A DNA stretch of 64,000 bases from positions 62,001 through 126,000 of the forward strand of contig JBMOPD010000079.1 in assembly GCA_049323615.1 (NCBI GenBank). The letters are read 5' to 3'. This document shows positions 1 through 8,729 of the stretch, piece after piece. Source of the DNA: JBMOPD01 sp049323615. Its GTDB lineage: Bacteria; Bacillota; Desulfotomaculia; Desulfotomaculales; Desulfocucumaceae. Positions within the stretch are counted from its first letter, which is position 1, and every line of letters starts with the position of its first letter. Below the pieces are notes generated by a model, which saw nothing but the letters and a program-made list of their open reading frames with translations, ran no database searches and was not told where the DNA came from. The position numbers and the translations under genes are program-made.

Positions 1-2
1 AG

Positions 3-578
3 GCCTGGGTGGCCCATATTCCCGGCCTGAAGGTGGCGCTCCCGTCCACCGCCGAGGAAGCCAAGGGGCTGCTGAAGTCGGCTATCCGCGACGACAACCC
101 GGTAATCTTTATGGAACACAAGATGGAATACAACAAGAAGTACCAAATCCCGGAAGGGGAATACACCATTCCCTTCGGCCTGGCCAACATCGTCTGCGCC
201 GGGGAAGACCTCACCATTGCGGCCACCTCCAACATGGTCAACAAATCAAAGGCGGCGGCCGAAGAGCTGGCCAAGGAGGGCATCAGGGTGGAAATCATCG
301 ACTTGAGAACGCTGGTTCCCCTGGACAGGGAGAGCATCATCAAATCGGTGAAAAAAACCGGACGTTTACTGATAATCGACGAGGGATACACCAATTTCGG
401 CGTCAGTGGGGAGATCGCCCTGTCGGTGATGAATGAAGTGTTTTATTACCTGGACGCCCCCATAATGCGGATGGGAACGGCCGGCGTTCCGCTGCCGTTC
501 AGTCCGGCCCTGGAGGTTCCGCTGATTCCCGACAGCAAAGGCATATACGGCAAGGTAAAAGAAATGGTTGGAGCATAG
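3..578 (+). CDS. 2-oxoacid dehydrogenase E1 component, beta subunit (5'-truncated)
   Basis: C-terminal part of the thiamine-dependent E1 beta subunit of a pyruvate/acetoin-type dehydrogenase complex. The reading frame is open to the window edge, so the GTG at 9 is internal and about 130 N-terminal residues are missing. Visible are the end of the pyrimidine-binding domain (HIPGLKV...PST, then FMEHK) and the full transketolase C-terminal domain, including the IDLRTLVPLD segment and the ending seen in AcoB/PdhB proteins. E2 starts 42 bp downstream and E3 follows, so one operon encodes the complex; E1 alpha is expected just upstream. The substrate cannot be fixed from this fragment: pyruvate, acetoin and branched-chain 2-oxoacids are all possible. 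Confidence 0.9.
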   Translation, partial: AWVAHIPGLKVALPSTAEEAKGLLKSAIRDDNPVIFMEHKMEYNKKYQIPEGEYTIPFGLANIVCAGEDLTIAATSNMVNKSKAAAEELAKEGIRVEIIDLRTLVPLDRESIIKSVKKTGRLLIIDEGYTNFGVSGEIALSVMNEVFYYLDAPIMRMGTAGVPLPFSPALEVPLIPDSKGIYGKVKEMVGA

Positions 579-620
579 GCCCGGCCGGCACAATGAAGAG
601 CGTACTGAAGGGGGATAACC

Positions 621-1982
621 ATGGCTGAGATAGTGGTCATGCCAAAACTGGGCTTCAATATGGAAGAGGGCAAGCTGGTCAGGTGGCACAAAAAGGAAGG
701 GGATCCGATCAAAAAAGGGGAGGTCTTTTTTGAAATCATCACCGACAAAACCACCATCGAGATAGAGGCCGCCGTGGACGGGGTGGTAAGAAAAATACTG
801 GCGCAGGAAGGGGAAAAGGTGCCGGTCACCCTGCCGGTGGCCATTATTGCCGGGGAGGATGAGGATATAACCGAATGCCTGCGGGAGGCCGAAGCCATGC
901 TGGGCAGGCAGGCTGAAAGCGGATCCGGCGCGCCGGAAACCGTGGCCCCGGCACCGGCCCCGGGGGCGCCGGCCGGCAATAGCGCCAGGTTTACGCCGCG
1001 GGCGCTTAAATTTATGGCTGAACACGATATTGACCCCGCCGGGGTGAACGTCAAGGGAACCGGTTACGACGGAGGGGTTACCGAAAGGGATATAATGAAG
1101 CACCTGGATCAGATCCGTGGGGCCAGGGCCACCCCCGTGGCCCGCAAACTGGCGGCGGATGCCGGCGTTGACCTGAAAGGGGTTGCCGGTACGGGCAGCG
1201 GCGGCAAAATAATGAAGGCCGACGTGCAGAGGGCCATGGAACAAAAGGCCGGGCTGCCCAAAGAGGCCGCCGCCGCGGCGGGACCCAAGGAGATCCTGGA
1301 AGTCATCCCCTATGACGGGATGCGCAAGATAATCGGGGACCGCCTGTCCCACAGCAAATTCACGGCCCCGCACGTTTATTTCTCCACCTCGGTGGATGTA
1401 TCGGGGCTCTACAGCCTGAGGGAGCAGATCCAAAACGCCGTGGACACCAGAGTGTCCCTGAACGACATGATCATTGCCGCGGCGGCCAGGGCCCTTGTTA
1501 AGCACCCCATGCTGAACTCTTCGCTGGAAGGCGACCAAATAGTGGTTTACCGGAGCGTCAACATCGGTGTGGCGGTGGGTCTGGACAACGGGCTGATCGT
1601 GCCGGTGATAAGGGACGCGCAGAACAAGAAGCTTTCCCGGATTGCCGGGGAGGCCCGGGAGCTGACAGCCAGGGCCAGGTCGAACAAGCTGCTGCCCGAC
1701 GACTATTCCGGCGGTACATTCACCATTTCCAACCTGGGCATGTTCGGGGTGGAAAACTTCACGGCCATCATCAACCCGCCGGAGACCGGGATCCTGGCGG
1801 TGAGCTCGGTCAGGAAGACCCCGGTGGTAATCTCCCGGGACGGCGAAGACGTGATTGAAATCCGGCCGCTGATGAATATGACCCTTTCCGTTGACCACAG
1901 GATAATAGACGGCCTGGCGGCCACCAGGTTCTTAAACGAGATTAAAGACCTGCTGGAAAACCCGGTGAAAATTCTGGTCTAA
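621..1982 (+). CDS. Dihydrolipoamide acyltransferase (E2) of 2-oxoacid dehydrogenase complex
   Basis: Core subunit that carries the acyl group on a lipoyl arm and passes it to CoA. One lipoyl domain (residues about 1-78) has the acceptor Lys43 in the TDKTT motif. An Ala/Pro-rich linker follows, then two peripheral-subunit-binding-like segments (about 120-160, beginning RFTPRALKF, and about 169-205, beginning ATPVARKLA), where most E2 proteins have one. The catalytic domain ends with the HRIIDG active-site motif. At 453 aa it has a normal length. A GAAGGGGG ribosome site precedes the ATG. E3 begins about 14 bp downstream. lipB and lipA nearby would supply its lipoyl group. Confidence 0.95.
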   Translation: MAEIVVMPKLGFNMEEGKLVRWHKKEGDPIKKGEVFFEIITDKTTIEIEAAVDGVVRKILAQEGEKVPVTLPVAIIAGEDEDITECLREAEAMLGRQAESGSGAPETVAPAPAPGAPAGNSARFTPRALKFMAEHDIDPAGVNVKGTGYDGGVTERDIMKHLDQIRGARATPVARKLAADAGVDLKGVAGTGSGGKIMKADVQRAMEQKAGLPKEAAAAAGPKEILEVIPYDGMRKIIGDRLSHSKFTAPHVYFSTSVDVSGLYSLREQIQNAVDTRVSLNDMIIAAAARALVKHPMLNSSLEGDQIVVYRSVNIGVAVGLDNGLIVPVIRDAQNKKLSRIAGEARELTARARSNKLLPDDYSGGTFTISNLGMFGVENFTAIINPPETGILAVSSVRKTPVVISRDGEDVIEIRPLMNMTLSVDHRIIDGLAATRFLNEIKDLLENPVKILV

Positions 1983-1996
1983 AAGAAGGTGTGCGC

Positions 1997-3373
1997 ATGC
2001 CATACGATTTCGACATTGTGGTTATCGGCGGGGGGCCCGGCGGATACGTGGCGGCCATCCGGGGAGCGCAGCTGGGCAAAAAGACATGCCTGGTGGAAAA
2101 GGAATCCCTGGGGGGAGTCTGCCTGAACAGGGGCTGCATACCCACCAAAACCATCATTAAATCCCTGCACGTGCTTGATACCGTAAAATCGGCGGCGGAG
2201 TTCGGGGTGACCGGAGTAAACGCCGGGCAGTGCGGTATCGATTTAAAACAGGTGCAGCAGCGGAAGAAAAAGGTAATCGCCAGGCTGACCGGCGGAGTGG
2301 CCTATTTACTTAAGGCCAACCAGGTGGAAGTGATCACGGGGACGGCCAGTTTCGCCGACAGGCATACCCTGAAGGTGGGCGACAGAACCGTCAGCGGGGA
2401 AAACATCATCATTGCCACCGGATCCCTGCCGGTGGAGCCGCCCATTCCCAGGGAAGGCAGCGCTCCGGTCATGTACAGCGACGAAGCCCTGGAACTGGCC
2501 GAAGCGCCGGGGGAAATGGCCATCATCGGGGGAGGAGTAATAGGTATCGAGTTTGCCTTTATAATGAGCCAGCTGGGGTCCAGGGTCACCGTCATTGAAA
2601 TGCTGGATGAAATACTGCCCATGGTGGACGTGGAAATAACCAGGAAGGTCAGGGTTTTGTTGAAAAAGAAAGGCGTCACCGTGCACACCGGGGCCAGGGT
2701 GACCGGGTTCGCGGGGGACCGGGTTTACTTTGCAAAGGGCGGCGCCGCGGAGTCTGTCCGGGCCGACAGGATACTGCTGGCCACCGGCAGGAGGCCCAAC
2801 ACGGACGGGCTCAACCTTGAAGCGGCCGGGGTGAGTGTAGCGAAAAGCGGCATCGGTGTGGACGGCTCAATGCGCACCAACATTGACAACATCTACGCCA
2901 TAGGCGACGTCAACGGCCGCTGCATGCTGGCCCACGTGGCCTCCATGGAAGGGATGGTGGCGGTGGAAAACATCTGTGGCGGACGGGCGCGGATGGACTA
3001 TACAAAAATTCCCCAGTGCGTGTACCTCGATCCCGAAATAGCCTCGGTGGGGATTACCGAGCAGGAAGCCCGGGAGCAAGGGCTGGACGTGAAAGTGGGG
3101 CGGTTCAACTATGCAGGAAACGGAAAGGCGCTGATTGAGGCCGCGGAAGGCGGGATGGTCAAGGTGATCACCGACCGGCGGCTCGGCGAGATACTGGGAG
3201 TGCACATGATGGGCGCCCACGCCACCGACATGATCGCGGAGATGGTGCTGGCCATGAAGCTGGAAGGCACCGCCGAAGAGGTGGCCGCCGCCATTCACCC
3301 CCACCCCACCATTTCCGAGGTGATCCCGGAAGCCTTTCACGCGGCGCTGCACAAGGCCATTCACGCCACTTAA
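1997..3373 (+). CDS. lpdA: Dihydrolipoyl dehydrogenase (E3)
   Basis: FAD enzyme that reoxidises dihydrolipoamide with NAD+. The N-terminal FAD fingerprint (VVIGGGPGGYVAA) is followed by the redox-active disulfide GGVCLNRGCIPTK. A second Rossmann motif (IIGGGVIGIEFA) binds NAD, and the C-terminal interface ends with the HPHPTISE catalytic His-Glu region. Length is typical (about 458 aa). The AGAAGG ribosome site sits directly against a GTG at 1991 but 6 nt before the ATG at 1997, so the ATG is preferred. Last gene of the E1-E2-E3 operon; a strong hairpin repeat follows it. Confidence 0.96.
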   Translation: MPYDFDIVVIGGGPGGYVAAIRGAQLGKKTCLVEKESLGGVCLNRGCIPTKTIIKSLHVLDTVKSAAEFGVTGVNAGQCGIDLKQVQQRKKKVIARLTGGVAYLLKANQVEVITGTASFADRHTLKVGDRTVSGENIIIATGSLPVEPPIPREGSAPVMYSDEALELAEAPGEMAIIGGGVIGIEFAFIMSQLGSRVTVIEMLDEILPMVDVEITRKVRVLLKKKGVTVHTGARVTGFAGDRVYFAKGGAAESVRADRILLATGRRPNTDGLNLEAAGVSVAKSGIGVDGSMRTNIDNIYAIGDVNGRCMLAHVASMEGMVAVENICGGRARMDYTKIPQCVYLDPEIASVGITEQEAREQGLDVKVGRFNYAGNGKALIEAAEGGMVKVITDRRLGEILGVHMMGAHATDMIAEMVLAMKLEGTAEEVAAAIHPHPTISEVIPEAFHAALHKAIHAT

Positions 3374-3374
3374 A

Positions 3375-3469
3375 TTCACATCGGGGACGGTTCTGTTCAC
3401 ATCGGGGACGGTTCTGGATGTGAATTTGTGGAGCTTTGAATTCACATCCAGAACCGTCCCGAATGTGAA
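3375..3469. repeat. REP-like palindromic element (GGGACGGTTCT family)
   Basis: A 21-bp unit containing GGGACGGTTCTG occurs twice in tandem (3375-3395 and 3396-3416), and an inverted copy with two mismatches lies at 3449-3469. The bases 3405-3426 and 3439-3460 form a perfect 22-bp inverted repeat around a 12-nt loop. It sits 1 nt after the lpdA stop. GGGACGGTTCT-type palindromes are known as dispersed intergenic repeats in Firmicutes, some linked to REP-type transposases; no transposase is present here. The hairpin could also stabilise or end the upstream mRNA. Confidence 0.8.
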
Positions 3470-3490
3470 AATTGGGGGTGAAAAAACAAT

Positions 3491-3508
3491 AGCCCTCGTT
3501 AGAGGGCT
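3491..3508. other. Small hairpin upstream of the gap-pgk genes
   Basis: A 7-bp perfect stem with a 4-nt loop (AGCCCTC / GAGGGCT) lies 60 nt before the GAPDH start. No T-run follows on the + strand; on the - strand the stem leads into ATTGTTTTTT. It may be a leader structure or a weak terminator. Confidence 0.35.
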
Positions 3509-3569
3509 TGGAAACAGTGGTTTGCGACTTTCCGAAAGTATTCTTTCAACATTAAAGGAGGAATAAAAA

Positions 3570-4589
3570 GTGTCAAAGGTTAGAGTGGGTGTAGCCGGCT
3601 ACGGTGTGATCGGCCAGCGGCTGGCGGACGGTGTGGCCCGGCAGGGCGACATGGAACTGGTAGGGGTGGTGGACGTGGCCCCCACCCTGGCGGTGCGGGC
3701 CCTGGCCGAAAAGGGCATGCCCTACAAACTTTTTGCCGCCACCGCAGACAATAGGCCGCAGCTGGAGAAGGTGGGCATCCCCGTGTCGGGGACCATGGAA
3801 GATTTGTTAAAACAGGTGGACGTCATGCTGGACGCCGCCAATGCCGGAATAGGGCGCAAGAACAAGGAACTCTACGTGAAGTACGGGGTCAAGGCCGTGT
3901 TCCAGGGCGGGGAAAAGAACGATATCGCCGACACCTTCTTCCACGGGTACGCCAACTACGAAAAGGGCTACGGCAAGGACTACCTCAAGCTGACCTCCTG
4001 CAACACCACCGGGCTGATCCGGGCGGTGGACTGCCTGGACAGGGCCTTCGGCGTCGAGCGGGTGGCCATTACCATCATCCGCCGGTGCGCTGACCCCGGG
4101 GATACGCACCGGGGACTGGTGGACGTGTCCCTGGTGGAGCCGGTGCCCAATCACCAGGCGGTGGACCTGATGACGGTGATGCCCCACATAGACGCCACCG
4201 GCCTGCTGGTGCACGTGCCTACCACCCACGGGCATATAATCAGTGTACTGGCCACTCCCAAACAGGAGGTTACCAGGGAACAGGTGCTGGATGAGTTCAA
4301 TAAACACCCCAGGATCAGGGTGGTCAGAATAGCGGACGGATTCAACTCCAACGCAGCCCTGTTCCGCTACGCCCGGGACCTGGGCAATCCCCGGGGAGAC
4401 ATGTACGAGATAGCCATCTTCGAGGAGACCGTGGCCTTCAGCGGCAGGAATATACTGTTTGCCATCAATATTCCCCAGGAGGCCGTGGTCATTCCGGAGA
4501 GCATGGACGCCGTCCGGGCGTGCATGAAAATGCAGGCCGCCAGGGACGAGGCGGTGGCCTTGACCAATAAATACCTGGACATGAAATAG
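3570..4589 (+). CDS. Type II (archaeal-type) glyceraldehyde-3-phosphate dehydrogenase
   Basis: Interconverts glyceraldehyde 3-phosphate and 1,3-bisphosphoglycerate with NAD(P). The N-terminal Rossmann motif (VGVAGYGVIGQRLADG) and the catalytic Cys144 in the SCNTTGL motif identify the archaeal class, not the usual bacterial GapA. Length (339 aa) fits this class. An AAAGGAGG site lies 8 nt before the GTG start. It is followed without a gap by a PGK that also looks archaeal, so the two consecutive glycolytic/gluconeogenic steps travel as a pair. Archaeal enzymes of this class often accept NADP as well as NAD; cofactor use cannot be read from the sequence. Confidence 0.92.
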   Translation: MSKVRVGVAGYGVIGQRLADGVARQGDMELVGVVDVAPTLAVRALAEKGMPYKLFAATADNRPQLEKVGIPVSGTMEDLLKQVDVMLDAANAGIGRKNKELYVKYGVKAVFQGGEKNDIADTFFHGYANYEKGYGKDYLKLTSCNTTGLIRAVDCLDRAFGVERVAITIIRRCADPGDTHRGLVDVSLVEPVPNHQAVDLMTVMPHIDATGLLVHVPTTHGHIISVLATPKQEVTREQVLDEFNKHPRIRVVRIADGFNSNAALFRYARDLGNPRGDMYEIAIFEETVAFSGRNILFAINIPQEAVVIPESMDAVRACMKMQAARDEAVALTNKYLDMK

Positions 4590-5843
4590 GTGAGCATGAT
4601 GAAATACGGAATGCATACCCTGGACGATTTCCAGCTGGAGGGTAAAACTATTTTGTGCCGGGTGGACATCAACTCCCCCATTGACCGGAAAACTGGTGCG
4701 TTAAGGGATGTTACCCGCATTGAGCGGTGCCTGCCGACGATCAGGGAACTGTCCGCCAGGGGGGCCAGGACGGTGCTGATGGCCCACCAGGGGGGAGATC
4801 TGGAGTATAATAATTATACCAGCACCGAAAAACACGCTGCGTTAATGACCGAACTGCTGAAAAAGCCGGTGGAGTTTATAGACGATGTCTGCGGCCCCGC
4901 CGCCCGCGCCAGGATCGGGGGTCTTAAAAACGGGGAGATACTGCTGCTGGACAACGTCAGGTTCATGGCGGAGGAAATGACCCTGTTTGAAACCAGGCTC
5001 AACCTGGACCCCGAGGTCCAGAGCAGGACCGTTGTGGTGCGCAAGCTGGCGCCCCTGGCGGACCTTTACGTATGCGACGCCTTCGCCGCGGCGCACCGCT
5101 CCCAGCCCACGCTGGTGGGTTTCCCGGAGGTCCTGCCCGCGGCCATGGGCAGGCTGTTTGAAGAGGAAATTACGGCCCTGGCCAACGTGGCGGACAATCC
5201 CGGGCGCCCCTGCGTGTTCGTCCTGGGCGGCGCCAAGATCCAGGACGCCTTCATCATGATGAAAACGGTACTGGAGAACGGGACGGCGGATGTGGTATTG
5301 ACCGGCGGGCTGGTGGCCAATATAATGTTGCTGTCCGCCGGGGTCAGGCTGGGGGAACCTTCGGAAAGCCTGATCGCCGCCAACGGCCTGTCCGAATACA
5401 TCGCGGTGGCCGGGCAGTTGCTGGAAAGCTACCGGGAAAGGATTGTCCTGCCGGTTGACCTGGCGTTCAACGACGGCGGCAGGTGCGAGGTGGCGGTGGC
5501 GGATCTGCCTTCCCGGCATCTGCTTGCGGACATCGGACGCCGGACGGCGGACAAGTACAGCGAAATAATCGGGGCGGCCCGGACCGTTTTCATCAACGGG
5601 CCGGCCGGGGTATTCGAGGAGCCGCATACCGGGTACGGCACCAAAACCATACTGGAAGCCATCGGTCGCTCCGGGGCCTATTCGGTCATCGGGGGAGGGG
5701 ACAGCATAGCCGCTGTCAACAAATTCCACCTGGCCGAAAAGTTTTCCTACATCTGCACTGCCGGGGGCGGCCTGGTGCGCTACCTGGGCGGGGAGGAACT
5801 GCCGGTGGTCAGGGCCCTGCGCCGCTCCGCCCAAAAGTTTTAA
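4590..5843 (+). CDS. pgk: Phosphoglycerate kinase, archaeal-like
   Basis: Transfers phosphate between 1,3-bisphosphoglycerate and ADP. It has the N-terminal RVDINSPID signature, the LMAHQGG and LLLDNVRF substrate-site segments and the C-terminal nucleotide segment ending VIGGGDS. INSP in place of the bacterial DxNVPLD, and the long insertions, are features of archaeal PGK. The GTG start abuts the GAPDH stop, and ATGs at 4596 and 4599 are alternatives. Translation is probably coupled to the upstream gene. Length (417 aa) is normal for the archaeal form. Confidence 0.92.
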   Translation: MSMMKYGMHTLDDFQLEGKTILCRVDINSPIDRKTGALRDVTRIERCLPTIRELSARGARTVLMAHQGGDLEYNNYTSTEKHAALMTELLKKPVEFIDDVCGPAARARIGGLKNGEILLLDNVRFMAEEMTLFETRLNLDPEVQSRTVVVRKLAPLADLYVCDAFAAAHRSQPTLVGFPEVLPAAMGRLFEEEITALANVADNPGRPCVFVLGGAKIQDAFIMMKTVLENGTADVVLTGGLVANIMLLSAGVRLGEPSESLIAANGLSEYIAVAGQLLESYRERIVLPVDLAFNDGGRCEVAVADLPSRHLLADIGRRTADKYSEIIGAARTVFINGPAGVFEEPHTGYGTKTILEAIGRSGAYSVIGGGDSIAAVNKFHLAEKFSYICTAGGGLVRYLGGEELPVVRALRRSAQKF

Positions 5844-5944
5844 GGCCGGCGACTGTGTCCCGGCCGGCGGTGTCCCGTGCCTGACGGCAGCCCCAAAGAT
5901 GAGCATGCGCTGGCGAGGTGGTACTTCTGGGAAGGAAATGCTGC

Positions 5945-6682
5945 GTGGTTGAACTGGATATAGTTCCTTACCGGCAGGGTTTGGAATTGCAGACGAGGAT
6001 CTTTGACCTGGTAAAAGGCAGTGCGCTCCCCGGGGTCCTGCTGCTGCTGCAACACAGCCCGGTGGTTACCATCGGCAAGGCGGGGGGATGGGACAACATG
6101 CTGGTTTCCCGGGAGGATTTCCGCAGCCAGGGAATAGAAATATATGAGACCAGCAGAGGGGGCAATATCACCTACCACGGGCCCGGGCAACTGGTGGGGT
6201 ACCCCATCTTAAACCTGGATTACTGGCAAAAGGACGTGCACTGGTACCTGCGGAACCTGGAGCAGGTGATCATCAATACCCTGCGGGTGTTCGGCGTGGA
6301 AGCGGGCAGGAAGCCCAAATACACCGGTGTTTGGGTGGGAGACAGGAAAATAGCGGCCATCGGGGTCAGCGTCAGGAACTGGATTACCACGCACGGTTTT
6401 GCTTTGCAGATCACCACCGAAAACCTCCACCATTTTAACCTGATTAACCCCTGCGGCATCACCCGGTTCGGGGTGGCCGCCCTGGAGGAACTGGTCCCGG
6501 GGGTGTGCTTCGGGGAAGTGGCGGAGGCCGTGAAAGCCGGCTTCAGTGAAGTGTTTGCATGCCAGTTAACGGCTATGGATATTACAAGTATAGCGGGGGA
6601 TTTATATGGAAACCAGGCCTCACTGGCTGGTGGTCAAGGCGCCGGCCCCGGCAGTCCTGGAAGAAATGGAAAGCCTGTTTGA
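5945..6682 (+). CDS. lipB: Octanoyltransferase LipB
   Basis: Moves octanoate from acyl carrier protein to lipoyl-domain lysines, the first step of lipoate synthesis. The RGGNITYHGPGQLVGYP motif and the C-terminal NPCGI segment with the catalytic Cys are clear, as is the conserved Lys in DRKIAAIGV. An open frame extends up to a GTG at 5918, but GGAAGGA lies 8 nt before the GTG at 5945, which matches the usual LipB N-terminus. The last 77 bp overlap lipA; the tail beyond the family domain is low complexity. Its likely target is the E2 encoded 4 kb upstream. Confidence 0.93.
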   Translation: MVELDIVPYRQGLELQTRIFDLVKGSALPGVLLLLQHSPVVTIGKAGGWDNMLVSREDFRSQGIEIYETSRGGNITYHGPGQLVGYPILNLDYWQKDVHWYLRNLEQVIINTLRVFGVEAGRKPKYTGVWVGDRKIAAIGVSVRNWITTHGFALQITTENLHHFNLINPCGITRFGVAALEELVPGVCFGEVAEAVKAGFSEVFACQLTAMDITSIAGDLYGNQASLAGGQGAGPGSPGRNGKPV

Positions 6683-7466
6683 TTCCCTGTCCCTGCACAC
6701 CGTCTGCCGGAACGCCCACTGTCCCAATATCGGCCAGTGTTTCAAGGCGAAGACAGCCACCTTCATGATCCTGGGCAATATATGCACCCGGGGATGCCGG
6801 TTTTGCGCGGTGGGCAAGGGAGTCCCCGCCGCCCCGGATAAGGATGAACCCGCCCGCGTGGCCGAGGCGGTGAAAAAGCTGGGCTTGAAACACGCGGTGA
6901 TCACCTCGGTGACCAGGGACGACCTGCCGGACGGGGGGGCCGGGCAGTTTGCCGGGGTTATCCGCCGCATCCGGGAAACCAACCCCGGGGCCACGGTGGA
7001 GGTGCTCATCCCTGATTTCAAAGGGCACATGGAAGCGCTGGGGACCGTGGTTGACGCCGGCCCGGACATCATCAACCATAACGTGGAAACGGTGCCCAGG
7101 CTTTATCCCCGGGTAAGGCCCCGGGCCTCATACGGGAGGTCACTGCGGCTGCTGGAAAGTGTAAAGCGGTTTAACCCCGCCATAATCACCAAGTCCGGCA
7201 TGATGGTGGGCCTGGGGGAAACGGAAGCCGAGGTGGTGGAGGTTTTTGGTGATTTGCTGGGGGTGGGATGCGACATACTAACCATCGGGCAGTACCTCCG
7301 CCCGTCAAAAAACCATCTGCCCGTGGAGGAATACGTTACTCCCCAAAAGTTTGACCATTATAAAACAACGGCCCTTGACATGGGTTTCAGGTATGTGGCC
7401 GCAGGTCCTTTGGTAAGAAGCTCCTACAAGGCCATTGAAGGGATCCGGTCGTTGAGGGGAATTTAA
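6606..7466 (+). CDS. lipA: Lipoyl synthase LipA
   Basis: Radical-SAM enzyme that inserts two sulfur atoms into the octanoyl group. The auxiliary cluster motif CRNAHCPNIGQC, the radical-SAM motif CTRGCRFC and the terminal RSSY serine ligand motif are all present, so both [4Fe-4S] clusters should form. Length is 286 aa. It starts inside the 3' end of lipB, consistent with translational coupling. Together lipB and lipA lipoylate the E2 subunit of the preceding operon. Confidence 0.96.
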   Translation: METRPHWLVVKAPAPAVLEEMESLFDSLSLHTVCRNAHCPNIGQCFKAKTATFMILGNICTRGCRFCAVGKGVPAAPDKDEPARVAEAVKKLGLKHAVITSVTRDDLPDGGAGQFAGVIRRIRETNPGATVEVLIPDFKGHMEALGTVVDAGPDIINHNVETVPRLYPRVRPRASYGRSLRLLESVKRFNPAIITKSGMMVGLGETEAEVVEVFGDLLGVGCDILTIGQYLRPSKNHLPVEEYVTPQKFDHYKTTALDMGFRYVAAGPLVRSSYKAIEGIRSLRGI

Positions 7467-7516
7467 AAAGGATGCCGGGGCCGTCAGGCGCGGGCAAATC
7501 AGAAAGGGGCAGGGAA

Positions 7517-8608
7517 ATGTCTGAGAAAATATTCAAGATTGCAGCAATTCCGGGCGACGGGGTGGGGCCGGAAGTAATTGACCAGGGTGTCGCGGTCCTG
7601 AAAGAGGCCGTCAGGAACTCGGATATTTCGCTGGAGTTCATCTTTTTTCCGTGGGGGTCGGAGTACTGCCTGGAAAAGGGCCACATGATGCCGGACGACG
7701 CCCTGGAGACCTTAAAGGGCTTTGACGCCATATTCCTGGGCGCCATCGGCGACCCCCGGCTGCCCGACCACCTGAGCCTGGAGATGCTTTTAAAGATAAG
7801 GAAGGGCTTCGACCAGTATATCAACCTGAGGCCGATCAAGCTCTTTGCGGGTGTGGAAACCCCCGTCAAACTGCCCCCGGGCGCCACCATCGACATGGTG
7901 GTGATCCGGGAGAATACCGAGGGTGAATACAGCGCCGTGGGGGGAAGGTTTAAAAAGGGAACCCCCGACGAGGTGGCCGTGCAGACGGCGGTATTCACCC
8001 GCAAGGGCACCGAGCGGGTGATCAGGTACGCCTTTGAGCTGGCCAGGAAGCGGGCCGGGGAGAGGGGCAACAACCCGGCTGCCATGGTCACCAACTGCAC
8101 CAAGTCCAATGCCCTGAATTATTCCATGGTATTCTGGGACGAGGTTTTTGACGCCGTGGCCGCCGAATACCCCGATGTCCGCACCGGCAAGGCCCTGGTG
8201 GACGCCCTGACCATGTGGATGGTGCGCAAGCCCCAGTATTTTGACGTGATAGTGGCCTCCAACCTCTTCGGTGACATCATCACCGACCTGGGGGCGGCCA
8301 TCCAGGGCGGCATGGGCGTGGCCGCGGGCGGCAACATCAACCCGGAGAAAATTTACCCGTCCATGTTCGAGCCCATCCACGGGTCCGCTCCCAAGTACAA
8401 GGGGAAGAACATGGCCAACCCCATCGCCACCATCTACGCCGGCGCCATGATGCTGGAATTCCTGGGCGCCGAAAAAGAGGCCCGGGTGGTCATGGACGCG
8501 GTGCAGGCAGTTTTGCAGGAAGGAAAAATGCGGACCTACGACATGGGCGGCCGGTCCACCACAAAAGAAGTGGGAAGCGCCGTGGCCGACAGGATTAAAA
8601 ACACGTAA
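7517..8608 (+). CDS. Tartrate/D-malate dehydrogenase-like NAD-dependent decarboxylating dehydrogenase
   Basis: Member of the isocitrate/isopropylmalate dehydrogenase family. It begins with IPGDGVGPEV and has the WGSEYCLEKG..MMP segment, the RENTEGEYS loop and SNLFGDIITDL, which binds metal and substrate. The WGSxY region is characteristic of tartrate dehydrogenase and D-malate dehydrogenase (TtuC/DmlA) rather than LeuB or Icd. A GGGGCAGGGA ribosome site supports the ATG at 7517 over the longer frame from 7472. The reaction likely yields pyruvate or another 2-oxoacid, which would feed the dehydrogenase complex upstream. Exact substrate unproven. Confidence 0.82.
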   Translation: MSEKIFKIAAIPGDGVGPEVIDQGVAVLKEAVRNSDISLEFIFFPWGSEYCLEKGHMMPDDALETLKGFDAIFLGAIGDPRLPDHLSLEMLLKIRKGFDQYINLRPIKLFAGVETPVKLPPGATIDMVVIRENTEGEYSAVGGRFKKGTPDEVAVQTAVFTRKGTERVIRYAFELARKRAGERGNNPAAMVTNCTKSNALNYSMVFWDEVFDAVAAEYPDVRTGKALVDALTMWMVRKPQYFDVIVASNLFGDIITDLGAAIQGGMGVAAGGNINPEKIYPSMFEPIHGSAPKYKGKNMANPIATIYAGAMMLEFLGAEKEARVVMDAVQAVLQEGKMRTYDMGGRSTTKEVGSAVADRIKNT

Positions 8609-8685
8609 CCGGGATTTTATCGTGGTGTAAGCTCCCGCCCTCCCCGACGCTGACCGAATCCGGGCCACCCTTAAAAGATGTATGC

Positions 8686-8713
8686 AAAAGCGCACCACCT
8701 GCGGTGCGCTTTT
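8686..8713. terminator. Bidirectional intrinsic terminator
   Basis: An 11-bp perfect inverted repeat (AAAAGCGCACC / GGTGCGCTTTT) with a 6-nt loop lies between the convergent dehydrogenase (+) and sigma-54 activator (-) genes. A/T runs on both sides allow it to stop transcription from either direction. Confidence 0.85.
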
Positions 8714-8729
8714 GCCGGGGAAAAAATGT

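Noticed and set aside
366..1898. 510-codon open frame on the - strand
   Set aside because: Antisense to the E1 beta/E2 genes. Composition (many Gly/His/Pro/Arg) is typical of a GC-rich shadow; no ribosome site.
3491..3508. Hairpin before the GAPDH gene as a riboswitch
   Set aside because: Too short and without any conserved aptamer element; kept only as a plain hairpin.
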